Of a stretch of 64,000 nucleotides of DNA, positions 39,260 through 50,029 are shown piece after piece (the stretch's first letter is position 1; the number at the start of each line of letters is the position of its first letter). The DNA lies in assembly GCA_027186245.1 (NCBI GenBank), contig CP114487.1, forward strand, positions 11,527,001-11,591,000, in the 5' to 3' direction. Below the pieces are notes generated by a model. That model saw only the letters and a list, made by a program, of their open reading frames with translations. It was not told the origin of the DNA and made no database searches. Made by a program: the position numbers and the translations under genes. The DNA comes from Coriaria nepalensis (taxonomy: Eukaryota > Streptophyta > Magnoliopsida > Cucurbitales > Coriariaceae).

Positions 39260-39620
39260 ATGTTATTGGGCCGGGCCTTAAAAAAGAATATTGTATCCGG
39301 ACTCGTTAATTCCGCAACGATGCCCAGAACTTAGCCCGATAAGCCCTATTCAATTCTGTAACCGCAACTCCGTAAGTAAGAAGGCCCTATTTAATGGCGG
39401 GATCCTTTCATTTCCCCAGCAGCACAATTTAAAAAAGAAAGAACCCTAGTAAAACCTTGCCGCCTCTTCTCCTCACTCTGGTTTAGAAAATGGCGTTTCG
39501 TGAAAGAGCGCAGGGAGTAGCTGATAAGCGCGCGTTTCGGAGTTGTGACGGTGGAGACGGAGTTCGATGACGATGGCGTCAGCTTTTGATCTTCAATCTA
39601 TCATCTGGTAACTTCGACTT
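39260..39620 (+). promoter_or_regulatory. Promoter-like segment and possible first exon of an unassigned transcript
   Basis: This looks like a plant housekeeping promoter: TGGGCC at 39267-39272, aaggccctatttaa near 39381, and a telo-box-like gaaccctag at 39441-39449. A pyrimidine-rich leader (cgcctcttctcctcactctg) and a short open frame follow (39490-39570, MAFRERAQGVADK start, 26 residues). A second ATG overlaps its stop (ATGA at 39567-39570) and runs to a possible donor, CATCTG|GTAACT at about 39607. I could not find a downstream exon that continues a recognisable protein. It may be a non-coding RNA, a truncated gene, or a gene whose product I do not recognise. Confidence 0.35.
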
Positions 39621-40701
39621 CATCGTCGTCTTCACTCTGATTCTTTTCACTGCGCGTACTTCCGTTTTCATATAAGATCTCATCCTTTATACTTGTTGAG
39701 AGAATGAGCTTGACTGCATTATCAATTTGACTCTTAACTCGTTTCCATTGTTTTGGACCGGAGAGATTGATGTGTCTGGTTAATTGAGGAATGCTTTTAA
39801 TGCTGTAAATCGCGCTCTAGATTTGTCTTTAATACTAAAATGGTGGCCAATTAGCCAGTCACATACCAGCCAGCTCAATGGCTATCTCTTTTATGTGAAT
39901 GGTCAGTAAGCACACCTAGAACAATGTTGTTCATCTGTCCCTTAATGGTGAAGCTGATCTATTCAGTTATACTTACAAGGGCTGTTAACTACATATCTTT
40001 AATTTTCCTGAAGAATCTTCATGCGGCTGTTAACAATCTTTCTGTATCTCCTTGCTCCTTCTGAATCAAGTTTTAGGTTATTATTCTTTGGTAACTGTGC
40101 CTTGTTCACTAATTCATTCTTCCTTCTTTTCTCTTACTTTCGGAATGTGAAGCTAAGGTTGGCATAAATAGAGGGTGACAGTACGAGGTTAACCAAGTGA
40201 GAGAAGCAGGGTACATAATTGACTCTATTATGACAACTTAAACAAGAAACTTGCAGAGCAGACGACCGTGGATGGAAGGTCTTATCAAATTTTAGGACAG
40301 AGCTGATAATGTATCTATAGAATTCTTTTGCACATATGGTAAACAGCAATTGTAATTATCTCTGTAACAGCCCCTTGAATAAATAGAGCAATGCTGCATT
40401 GATGAGATTTGTGGAATCATTTCTTAGTTTTGATATGTTTTTCTTAATTAGATTAATTAGTGTATTAGATAGATAGAATAGTAGAATCTGATCTGATGTA
40501 CATATGTGATGGTATAAAAGTTTAGTGCAAGCATTCACTACGTGATAATCAGATGCATCACCCAAATGAAAAGTTTTTACATGAGTCGTCCTCGTGCACT
40601 ATTCTCGCAACAATCGCTGAAGACTCGTGCACTAATTCTCGTAACAATCACCGAAGACTGAATAGGCTGGATAACTGAGAAAAGAAAACAAGAAATGAAG
40701 T
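39621..40701. other. Unassigned stretch downstream of the promoter-like segment
   Basis: Base composition is milder than in the neighbouring spacers and several sites resemble splice junctions, so this may be intron and exon of the transcript that would begin near 39.45 kb. I cannot support any particular exon. The last ~100 bases should be 3' UTR of the methyltransferase gene on the minus strand. Confidence 0.35.
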
Positions 40702-42496
40702 TTAATGCTCAACCTTCTGAATCACTCTTAGCTTAGCACTCCTACTGCGTGAGTTCAATTTCTCTTCCTCTTCTGAGGGCGTTATAGGCCTTTTCGTGAG
40801 GATAATTCCTCTACGGCCTTGTATCATCTGTCTGATCCACACTTCTTTCTCAAGATCACCTCCAGTTTTTACCGCATTTTTCTTACATTCCTCGTCTGCA
40901 ATCCCATAACCAGGTGCTACCTCCCCTCCTGTGTTGCTGTTAATAATGTCGAGAAATGTTTGTTTGACAACTCTATCCTCCAAACTATGGAAAGAAATGA
41001 CAGCAAGCCGACCCCCAGGAGCCAGGCAGTCAAAAGAAGCATAAAGCGAATCTTCCAGTGTCTTCAGCTCATCATTAACGGCTATTCTCAAAGCTTGAAA
41101 TACCCTAGTCGCAGTCTTTATCCAACCTTGTCTTCCTCCTATTTGAACATAATTAGGTAGGAACCATTAAGCAAGTAAGCCATGGTACCATAGTCCTATC
41201 AATTTTAGAAGACCATTATATACAGCAAAATGGGAGATCAGAGAGGAAGCTTTACCTCTTATCCCGTGAGTAGAGTTTCGGATAAGGTTGACTAATTCAC
41301 TAGTGGAATGCAATCCACCATTAGATCGAGCTTTAACAATTTTGTTCTGAAGAGCACGCCAATTGCTTTCTTCTCCATATTCTCGGAGAATTTGCCCCAG
41401 TTCAGTATCTGGCCAACTGTTCAAGATGTCCTCTGCTTTCAGACTTGCCTGTCACAAAACCTGTTCCAATCAGTTAAAACAATAAATAACCATAAAACAG
41501 AACAGAGAGGACTTCAACTTGTTTCCTCAGTTGGTTCTTACATTAGGATCCATTCGCATATCAAGGGGCCCATCGCCAAGCACGCTGAATCCTCTCTCGG
41601 GATTGTTCACCTACACAGGAACATGAATTTCTTTAGTAAGACAACTAAATCCAAAAGCTGATATAAAGGGGAAGAGTGATAACCTGCATGGATGACATTC
41701 CCAAGTCCATTAAGATGCCATCTACTCCTGGATCTAAGAGTTTCTCATCAGCCTCTCTAAGTAGAGAATTGGTGTATTTGAAATTCTTCAGAAAAGTAAA
41801 TGCTTTCAAATCTGAAGTTGAGCTAGAAGAATCGCCATTGATTAATTCTGCAATTCGAGCTTGAGCCTTCTCTAGAGCAATGGGATCAACATCCATCCCG
41901 ACGTGAAACTTTAGTTCAGGATGTGCTTGTATTATCTGTTTTTACCAGTGGGTCATAAAGGAAACCACTAGTTAGAAGGACAAATTCAGAGTAATGCTTG
42001 AAGAAATCGATATGAAACGACTATGAGAGAGAGAGAGAGATATACTGACAGCGGCGGAATGGCCAGCAGCGCCGAGAGTACAATCGACGAATGATCGGAG
42101 CGGTCTCGGAGAAGAAGCAGAGAAGACGTCAAGAATCTCTGCGAGCATGACTGGAATATGTGTGGCAGTGTCGCCAAACTGAATAGCTTCATCATCGAAC
42201 TCTTTCTGGGAACGAGTCCTCCTCTTTTCCTTCACCAAACCTTTCGATGAAGATTTCGTTGCTTTCTTCACAGCAACGGAATTTGCCCTAATCTTCCTAG
42301 TTTCATTCGTGTACTTGTCATTCTCTTTCTCATTCTTCTTCTTCTTCTTCTTAACTATATTAATCGAATCTGAACTAGAATTAGAATTCGAAGCAAAAGT
42401 GCAGTAAGAGATGGTGGAGACGAATCCTCGTAAACGCAATAGCGAAAATGGAGGGGAAAACAGCAAGAGGTTAGTAGTCGTCAATTTCAGCGCCAT
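40702..42496 (-). CDS. Plastid 16S rRNA (cytosine-N4) methyltransferase, RsmH/MraW type (CMAL-like)
   Basis: The enzyme methylates N4 of a conserved cytosine in the decoding centre of small-subunit rRNA using S-adenosylmethionine. The chloroplast member in Arabidopsis is CMAL. Five exons (42496-42050, 41935-41684, 41610-41542, 41448-41256, 41138-40702) give 465 residues. The Ser- and Leu-rich first ~45 residues look like a plastid transit peptide. A Lys-rich low-complexity stretch follows ([14 protein letters not shown]). The core begins with [13 protein letters not shown], then the SAM loop [14 protein letters not shown], the acidic motif [26 protein letters not shown], and near the C terminus [18 protein letters not shown], all RsmH hallmarks. 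Eukaryotic hosts use this protein in plastids (or mitochondria), so the product should be organellar. The basic linker between transit peptide and core is longer than in bacteria. Confidence 0.94.
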
Positions 42497-43987
42497 TTCC
42501 CACCAGTTTCATCTTCTGCTACTGCAGGCAACGAAGACTGTCCAAAGAGCCCTAAAATGCATGATCTGGGCCGGCCTAAGTTCATGGTTTTTATTTGCAC
42601 CGACCCGCCCGCACGAATTTTACATTCCAAAACGACAACACGCAAAGCGATAGTTTGTTTGTTTAAATAATTGCCCCAGAAGATAAATGGAGACGTGGGG
42701 GTTTGGGAGGCTGATTTTCAGGGTCGGATATTTTTAATAAACCGATCCGATCCGGTTTTAGAGATAGTGGAGTAAAATAGTAATTTTTAAAACGTAAAGG
42801 ATTAAAAATGAATAAACGAAACTCTCACCCTCCGTCAGAAACAAAGGTTTGAAACGAAACCATTCCACCATTCCACCATTCCACCATTCCACCATCTTTC
42901 TTCCATCTGAAAAGTTCCATGGTTCCTCTTTCTTCAGGACGGAAACAAAACCTCATCCGCCATTCTCCTCCTTCTATTCCATTAAAAGGTACGAAAGGAA
43001 ACCCTATTCTTTCACAGACCGAAAACCCATATCATTCTCCTAGAAAGATTGGTTAGCTGGAGTATACGTTATTACTGAGTTCTTCCCTTGTCTGTAATTT
43101 GATGGTCTGAAATTAGAACCTTACAGTTCTTCACTTTGAGCTTCAAATAAGGGGAGAATTTGAAACAAGATTTCTTCTTTCCTTTGTGCACTAAACAAAA
43201 AAACAGAGTGCATTCCAATCAAATTAGGAGCGTTTCTTCTCAATGGGAAACGACAATAAGTATAAAATATTATATAAGAAGAAAGATCAATACCATCCCA
43301 TACACCAAAAAACTATCATACCTCCTCATATCTAAAAGCGCATTTAAATGACAGAGACCAGATCGAATCATAGCTTTGAATAAAGGGGCAAGATACAGAG
43401 CCATCAAAGCAAAGGGCCATGGAGCATGCTTTCCTATTTTAGCACTCCCTGTTTTCCCGCGATTCCTCTGTAAAGAGCAACAATGGTAGATGGAGATCCG
43501 AGACATGTGACTATTATTATTATTATTATTATTACAAGACATAACCATGATAACCGAATTACATAAATGTCCCTACTAGCTGCCGAGAAACACAAGCCAG
43601 AAGAATCAGATGAGATCCATCTTCAAGTTAGTGTTCAATTCGGGTTTCATTTTCTTTGAAAAATGGAATTTCTAGATATCAAATCTAACCACCTTTTTTT
43701 TTTATTCCTATTACTTTGGATAATATTTTTATTTTTTTTATTTTTATGAAAATAACAACTCTATGAAATTATGAGCCGCTTTCATTACATGTCTGCTTTT
43801 TACACTTGGTCCACTTTCTTTTTCCTTTATTATTAATTATTATTATTATTATATTATTATTATTATTATTCCCAAGTTTCAATCGAGCAAGTTGGGCCCA
43901 CCTTTCCTCTCTGGCTTCTCTCACTCATAGATAGTGGGGTGGAGGATATATAATTAACTTTGCACCAGTTTTTGTGAATGTATATAA
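42497..43987. other. Spacer with promoters of the methyltransferase and G-gamma genes
   Basis: The flanking genes are divergent. The interval contains a TTGGGC-type motif, an 8-base microsatellite (42861-42892), (ATT)n runs near 43511-43535 and 43836-43870, and a TATATAA box at about 43948. An open frame on the minus strand (43548-43270) contains an acceptor-like CTTTACAG and a peptide that I cannot place. I do not call it a gene. Confidence 0.45.
42861..42892 (+). repeat. Microsatellite, (CATTCCAC)4
   Basis: Four perfect copies of the 8-base unit cattccac run head to tail, followed by a partial copy. Confidence 0.9.
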
Positions 43988-44599
43988 ATGGAAGATTCAG
44001 TCTCACAAGTGATGGTCGGAATGGGTGACGCTGAGCCACAACCACCTTCATCGCCGTCTTCAGAATCATCGTCATCGCCGGAAGGTGGAGGAGGAAAGAG
44101 AGAAGATGTGATGAATCACTCTGATAAAGCTAGAGCTCAAGCAGGGCTGTATACAGCATTTTTCGGTAAACACAGGCTTCAAGCTGCTATTACAAATCTC
44201 CACAACGAGATTAGAATTATACAGGAAGAGTTAGAGCTGCTTGAGACTGTAGGTGGATCCTCCATTGCCTGTAAAGAGTAAGCAAAATATTCCCCATTTC
44301 CCATCTGATTTTTGACGACTAGATCGATGAATAAGTATGATCATGATCACTGTTATATCTCTTCACGACTTTCTCAGGCTCATCCCGTGTGTCGAGCTCA
44401 TTCCTGATCCGTTACTTTCAGTGTAAGCAATCGTCTTAAATCATCATCATCATCATCTTCTTCTTCCTGTAATTTGCTTTTTTGGTTTTAATGGAAGTTG
44501 ATGAATTGTTTATACAGGACTAAAGGTCCAGTTGATGTCAATTGGGATCAATGGTTCCGAGGGGCCCATAACACCCGAACTCACAAACGCTGGATCTGA
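43988..44599 (+). CDS. Heterotrimeric G-protein gamma subunit, class B-like (no CaaX box)
   Basis: This subunit pairs with G-beta to form the beta-gamma dimer that anchors and signals with G-alpha. Three exons (43988-44277, 44378-44422, 44518-44599) give 138 residues. After a Ser/Pro-rich acidic leader (residues 1-45), the GGL-type helix reads GKHRLQAAITNLHNEIRII and QEELELLETV, then the plant-specific CKELIPCVELIPDPLL and VDVNWDQWF. The protein ends KRWI and has no Cys near the C terminus, so it cannot be prenylated by the usual route. Plant class A forms (AGG1, AGG2) end in a CaaX box and class C forms have a long Cys-rich tail. The ending here fits class B. A TATA-like box lies ~40 bases before the ATG. 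A start at the second Met (MVGMGD, nine residues in) is possible. Confidence 0.9.
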
Positions 44600-45030
44600 T
44601 TTTCAGACTGAGTTTCCTTTTTCTTTTTCGGAGTGTTTTCCCTGTAGAAAAGAAATTGTCTTAGGGTGCTCAAATAAAACTTTACTTGCCCTTCTTTTCT
44701 ATTTGTGTTTCACTCTACTTTGATTTTGAATTTTATTCGATCTCCATTAAATTATAGACGTGGATTGGTCCAAATCCAAATCCAAATCCGGAAACATCTC
44801 TAAAAGTCGTGAAAATAATGTAATGTAGGTGATAGTTGATAGTTGATAGTTGTTGCTCTGAAAAGAGGGAACACAAATATCCCAAGGCATCTACCTACTG
44901 AGCTTAAATTGATTATTGTACCTCACAATGTCACATCTTTCTCTGTAGTAGCTATACCAAAAAGTTGACTTCGTGTAAGATCGGCCCTCAAATTGATTTT
45001 TTTCAATTTTGGATGAGATTGGATAAGAAG
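44600..45030. other. 3' region of the G-gamma gene
   Basis: This is probably 3' UTR to about 44900, then spacer. A triple gatagtt repeat sits at 44831-44852. No coding exon is seen. Confidence 0.45.
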
Positions 45031-45527
45031 AATAGGTGGTAATACCGCCGATCCGTTAAAATCCGGTCCGCACCTGCTATATGTGGGTATGAGCTCAATC
45101 CGGTTTATATACGGACGTGAGTTGGACTTACTTTCTTTTATTTGTGGGCTGGCCTAGCTCATTTTTAAATTAACTACGCGTTTATTTTTATATATTAAGC
45201 TTTTTATATATATTTTTTAATTCAAATTATTTTTTCTATAAATATCTTTAAATTATTTTTATCAATTCAAAATTTAAAAAATTATTTCTCTATTATTTTT
45301 TATTTATTTTATTCTACTATTTAAAGGTTTTAATTCCCAATTTTACGATTTCTTATTATAATATGAAACTCTCAAAAAATTATCTTTTATATTATAAAAT
45401 CACTTTATTAAACCGTAAAACTTATTTACTGTATAATATAACTATTTAAAAATTAAAAAAAAAACTAAAAAATCTGTTTTTAGGTCGTATATAAATTCGG
45501 ACCCGGATCGATCGATTACCGCCTCTA
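45031..45527. mobile_element. hAT-type MITE, ~497 bases
   Basis: The two ends are imperfect 13-base inverted repeats: AATAGGTGGTAAT on the left and TAGAGGCGGTAAT read inward from the right, with three mismatches. Near both ends a CGATCCG motif recurs. Eight-base flanks match at seven of eight positions (ATAAGAAG at 45023-45030 and ATAAGGAG at 45528-45535), the target length of hAT elements. The interior is AT-rich and has no coding capacity. The divergence of ends and flanks suggests an old insertion. Confidence 0.75.
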
Positions 45528-46441
45528 ATAAGGAGAGAATAATTAGGATTTGCTTTGGTAACCAAATTTGAAAATCAGTATTTAAAATTTGTTTTTTATG
45601 TCATATATTGTTTGGTGTTTGATATCAGTTTTTTTCATTAAATGTCATTTTATGTTTGGTTCACTTATTTTAAAATATATATTTTTTAATTATACTCTTT
45701 ATTTGATAATTTGCTCTTGCAAAAATGCCGAGGAATGCTTGAGCTAAAGGTTCAGTCCCCATTTTTATCTGCTTCAGAATGGAACCTACACTACTGTTCG
45801 AGCCTGAATATGGCAGAAGAGCCTAAAGAATGCAGATCTGGTAGAAGACAAGCAAACATTATCATCGTCATCAAAAGTTCTTGGTTAGAAGAAGAAAACA
45901 GATCTGGGCAGAAGGAAGAAATCGAGATTGGCGGTCCATGGAATGAATCGATGGAGGAACAAAAATGACAAAGCTGGAGGCGGAAGAGTCTCAAAGAGGG
46001 AAGAAAAAAAAAAAAAAACGTTATTAAAAACTAATTTTGTTACGAAACACAGTTGTCTCCCACAAAAACCAATATTTAATATTATAATGTAAACAATATG
46101 TATTGAATCACGTTGCCAAGCACGCCATTACTTTTCGTAATAATTTTCCAAACAAAACTGATCTCCTGTAGCAAATTACACCCACGCCGTAAAACCTGTG
46201 AATACGATAGACGACCATAGAAAAAGGAGAGAGAAGGGGGTAAGCAAATTTCCTCTGCCATGAATCTAAAAGCTCTGAAGTTACAAGAACAAGGATACAA
46301 TCCTTAACCCTATTTAACAAGGGTGGAGAAGGTATAAGAAAAGTATATTTCATGCCCGTTGTTGTGCGATCCATCTGGCCTTAGACAATTCTGGGTTCCA
46401 GTAAATCCTCAGACACATCTCTCTACATTTTCGGTTTTTGC
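45528..46441. other. Spacer, no gene seen
   Basis: An 85-residue open frame (45711-45968) has mixed codon use and no recognisable family, so I leave it uncalled. The last ~350 bases are likely 3' UTR of the Lunapark gene on the minus strand. Confidence 0.45.
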
Positions 46442-48814
46442 CTAAATCTCAGGACCAGCTATTTCACGGTGATCATTTGTGGGTACACCCCCAGTCGGAG
46501 AACCAGGGGGGGGATGGCTAATTGGTTCACCCTTGGTCCCGCGTTTCACAGAACCTGAACTGGGATTAGTGGAACCAGAAACTTGCCCGTCTGAATGTTG
46601 AGGTCTATTTAGAGCATGACAGTGTGGGCAGTAATAAGTTACAAATTGGAAATCTTCCATTCTAGCAAGCCCTACAGGGACCAAAAAGAAAGGAGAGAAA
46701 ACAGGGAATTAAATTTCCCGTTCTACTTCAGTCTCCAAAGAACATTATTGATAAGGATTCGAACTAAGATAAAACTCACCATTGTGCATACGGCAGTTGC
46801 CACAAATGAGAGCATAAGAATCTGCAGGATTTTCACCTACAAGTAATGCAGCAATTCGAGCAATCCATCCTCCATCATTTGCTGCCTGCCCTTGAGGATT
46901 GTAATGATTAACAACCAGCTGACTATGCAGAGCATTCTGGGGAGCCTCAGATTCTGTAGAATGAGGTGTATGTTCTCCAGAAACTTGCCGAGGAGTGCTA
47001 CCCTCACTACTGGGGTGGGAGCGCACGTGTTTTCGATGCCTGAGCTCCCCAGACTGGATGATTTCAGCATCGTTACTCTTTCCTGCCGTGCTGTTAAAGA
47101 TGGACTCATCTCCCACATGCACCTTCAGGCCTGAATCTGCTCCTAACTTGGACGCCAAGACAGTTGCGGCAGCTGCTTTTGCAGCTGGGTCAGGGTCGTA
47201 TCTCTGCACACAGAATGCAATAAGCTAAGAAAATGGGAAAATGGGAATGGCGATTTAGTTAATTATTTTGTGCAATTGCGAAGATGTACAACTGACAGAA
47301 GCTGTAGATTGGGGATAGATATAAGGTTCTGTCAATATGTAAATATAGAGGAGAGTACTGTGTGCGGAGACAGTAAAAACTAGATGCATAATGTAAAATA
47401 TACTATAGACCAAATAGGTTTTAGACATCACCTGAATGAGCTGTTGAGTTATATAATAATTCGTCTTCTCTTTCAGTTCATCAATTTTTGCTTGTCTTTC
47501 AGCCCTAAGCTTTTCTAGAGTGCTCTGGTCCTTGCGGTCACCTATAAAGACACATAATAAGAGATAGATCATTATTCATTAATATTTTTGCAGCACCCAT
47601 ATTAAATTATGCACTTAATATGTTACTATTGAGTGTCTAATGTAACAAACACCAAAGCGCTGGCCCAATTCAAGGAGATAAACCATAAGAGCATATAACA
47701 AACATCCAACTTTTAGAAAAGTATCATTTTGAGCCCAGGTCTAGTATATATAATCGGATGTAATCTCATTCACATACCCGATATCATGGAAGTTTGTATT
47801 ATCCTTTAAGAATAAAACATAAGCACCGTATTCTTCAGAAGTGAAGTAGCAGTATGAACATACAACCCTGCTTTCCATATTTGTCCAGTTTTGATGGTTT
47901 GCTATCATGGGGAACAACAACCACCAGAGACTAAATGGAGCATGTGATACAGCTGTTCTTTTCAGAACTATGGTCCATGGCCACTGAAAGCTAAACAGTT
48001 CTAAAGCCTAAGGACTAAACCATAAGCCACTAATAGACAAACCAGTCGACCACCAAAAACAAAAACTCAGCTACTAATTAGTATAGCTGAAGCTTTAATA
48101 TATACATAAATACAGACAACTTACAGGAAAGCAAACAGAGACATACACATTTTTATGAAGCTTACGATCGTTGAATAAGCAAGAGCTGATAAACCAGGCA
48201 AAATAAATATTGGTAAAACCCGTATCGCTCTAATCTTCCAGTTCAAATCTACATCTCTTGCGGTCATTACAGCATAACCAACTGCGATAACCTGAAAAGT
48301 GAAACCATTCTAAGCTAAAACAAACTCTGAAGAAAATATAGAGAAACTGACAGGATTGAAATTTATTTTAGATTTTATCAACCAGTTAAGAACATCACTG
48401 AAGCATTTCCAGTCAGCATGTTATACCGGTAAAATCTAGTAGGAACCAATGGAAACCATAAGGATAAAGTCTGAACAGTAATATGGCCCAAAAAAGATGG
48501 GAGAACAGCAGTAATCAAGAGAATAATAATTTATAAGAAATAAAGAGCACCTCGAAAAGGATAGTAAACAGTATGATATTTCTGGCCATTTGCCGCCAAT
48601 TTTGAGATCTGTGCTTCATCCTTGTTAAGATGGCAGCTTCTTCCTTTGAGATACACTGCAACCTCTTCTCGAAATCATCGGCGCCTCTTCTAAATATTCC
48701 GTTCCAAATCCGAGAGAAAATTCCCCTGCGTTTCTTTTTTACAGTTTCGCCAGTAGCTGTAGCAGTACTAGTTTCTTTGTTTTCAACTTCGACAGTCCCT
48801 TTGTCGTCGGCCAT
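46442..48814 (-). CDS. Lunapark-like ER-junction protein
   Basis: Lunapark proteins sit at three-way junctions of the endoplasmic reticulum. In Arabidopsis LNP1 and LNP2 act with the GTPase RHD3 to shape the cortical network. Five exons (48814-48551, 48291-48147, 47541-47432, 47203-46780, 46671-46442) give 390 residues. After a basic cytosolic start (KKKRRGIFSRIWNGIFRR) come two membrane segments (ILFTILFEVIAVGYAVMT and IRVLPIFILPGLSALAYS), a coiled coil (LEKLRAERQAKIDELKEKTN), the conserved YDPDPAAKAAAATVLASKLG block, a Ser/His-rich linker and the C-terminal zinc ribbon with CGNC and CPHC pairs. Exon 2 must end after ATG-T (donor T|GTATGT at 48147) to restore frame. An earlier GT at 48165 would shift it. 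The leader appears to contain an intron (about 49074 to 48827). Confidence 0.94.
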
Positions 48815-50029
48815 CACCTTCGATCCCTGCTGGCAAAAAGAAAAAGAAGCACAAACCGAAAACATATATTATCCACACACATACGTCCCTATTCACAAGA
48901 AAATGGCAATCGAGGAAGGATGGCAAGCAGAAAATACAAAACGAGACTATAAATGAAGTTGATCATCGAATTCTCATCTCACATAGTAATAATCGAATCT
49001 GGAGTATCAGTATCCAATCAATCACGCGCACACACTCCACACAAATTAGAAAATATCAGATCTATCACATACCTGGTGAGAAGATTTCAAAAATCAAACA
49101 AAAGCGGAACCAATCTCCTTCCTCTCCGGATCTCAGAGGGAGAAGACAGGTAATGATAACAGAAATCGAGAATGAAGTCCGCTCCCGAATTGTAAAGCAG
49201 CAAGTCGATCCACCAACTAAGATAGCGAAAAGCGAGAAACGAAGATAGAGAGAGAGAGGGAATGAGTGTATCGCAGTATCGCAGAGTGAGCGTGTCCTTG
49301 CTTCAAACTTCGATTCTCTGCTTTTGGAATTTTGGGGGGAGTTTTACGGGGGCAGGTTTTGGGGGTTGGGGGGCCGATTCGAGGGAACGGGTAGTGGTTT
49401 CACTCACACGCTGCCACGCGCTTCCTACTCCAAGAGGCAATAAGCCGACTGCGTTTTCTTTTTCATTTTTATTTATATCTTTATAATTTAATTTAATTTA
49501 ATTTTAAAATGAGTCGGCAAAATTAGAGTCCCTTTCAATTCCATGTGCATGTGCTGAGTTGTCAGTCGGTCTCACTTTACCCGCCATAGCTCTCAGCTTG
49601 TTTTGCTCCTTTTACATATATATATATATCTAATCTTGATATCATATTCTAAAGAATTGGAGTATTGTTGATCATCGTGTAAGCAACGATGAGTAGTCCA
49701 GCTTAGCTTGACCGATAATCAATCATTGTATAAGAAGAAATCTGAAATTTAATAGAAAAAAAAATAAATATAATAGAATTATTAATTAAAAAATAAATTT
49801 TTAATATTTTATTAAATTAATATAATAATAAATAAATAGATCCTTCGCCCATAAAAAATGAGCATATGACACGAGATCTAAAGACCAAAATGAACACATA
49901 AGTATCTGCTTTGCCTGATAATTTATCACCCCAATCAGCCTGATCAACAACAGCCGTAAAGTTGTTCGTGTTTTTGTCGATTAAACCAAGCATTGTTAGC
50001 AGCCCGAACGTGATAGGGAAGCATATCTG
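48815..50029. other. Leader of Lunapark, spacer, and 3' region of CRY3
   Basis: A leader intron for Lunapark probably runs from about 49074 to 48827 (donor CACCAG|GTATGT, acceptor GCCAGCAG). Upstream lies a promoter with a G-rich patch near 49335-49385. From 49450 to 49860 the DNA is AT-rich with a short (TA) run at about 49615-49630. No coding exon is visible. Confidence 0.5.

Noticed and set aside
43270..43548. Minus-strand 92-codon open frame with an acceptor-like site and a KHAPWPFALMALYLAPLF stretch
   Set aside because: Its start is an (ATT)n microsatellite read as poly-Asn, and no family or partner exon was found. I could not support it as a gene.
45711..45968. Plus-strand 85-codon open frame
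   Set aside because: It has no recognisable motif, no splice context, and lies in spacer next to a MITE.
48165..48166. Earlier GT donor in Lunapark exon 2 (after ACGATC)
   Set aside because: It would put exon 3 out of frame. The donor at 48147 restores the conserved KMCDRKDQ junction.
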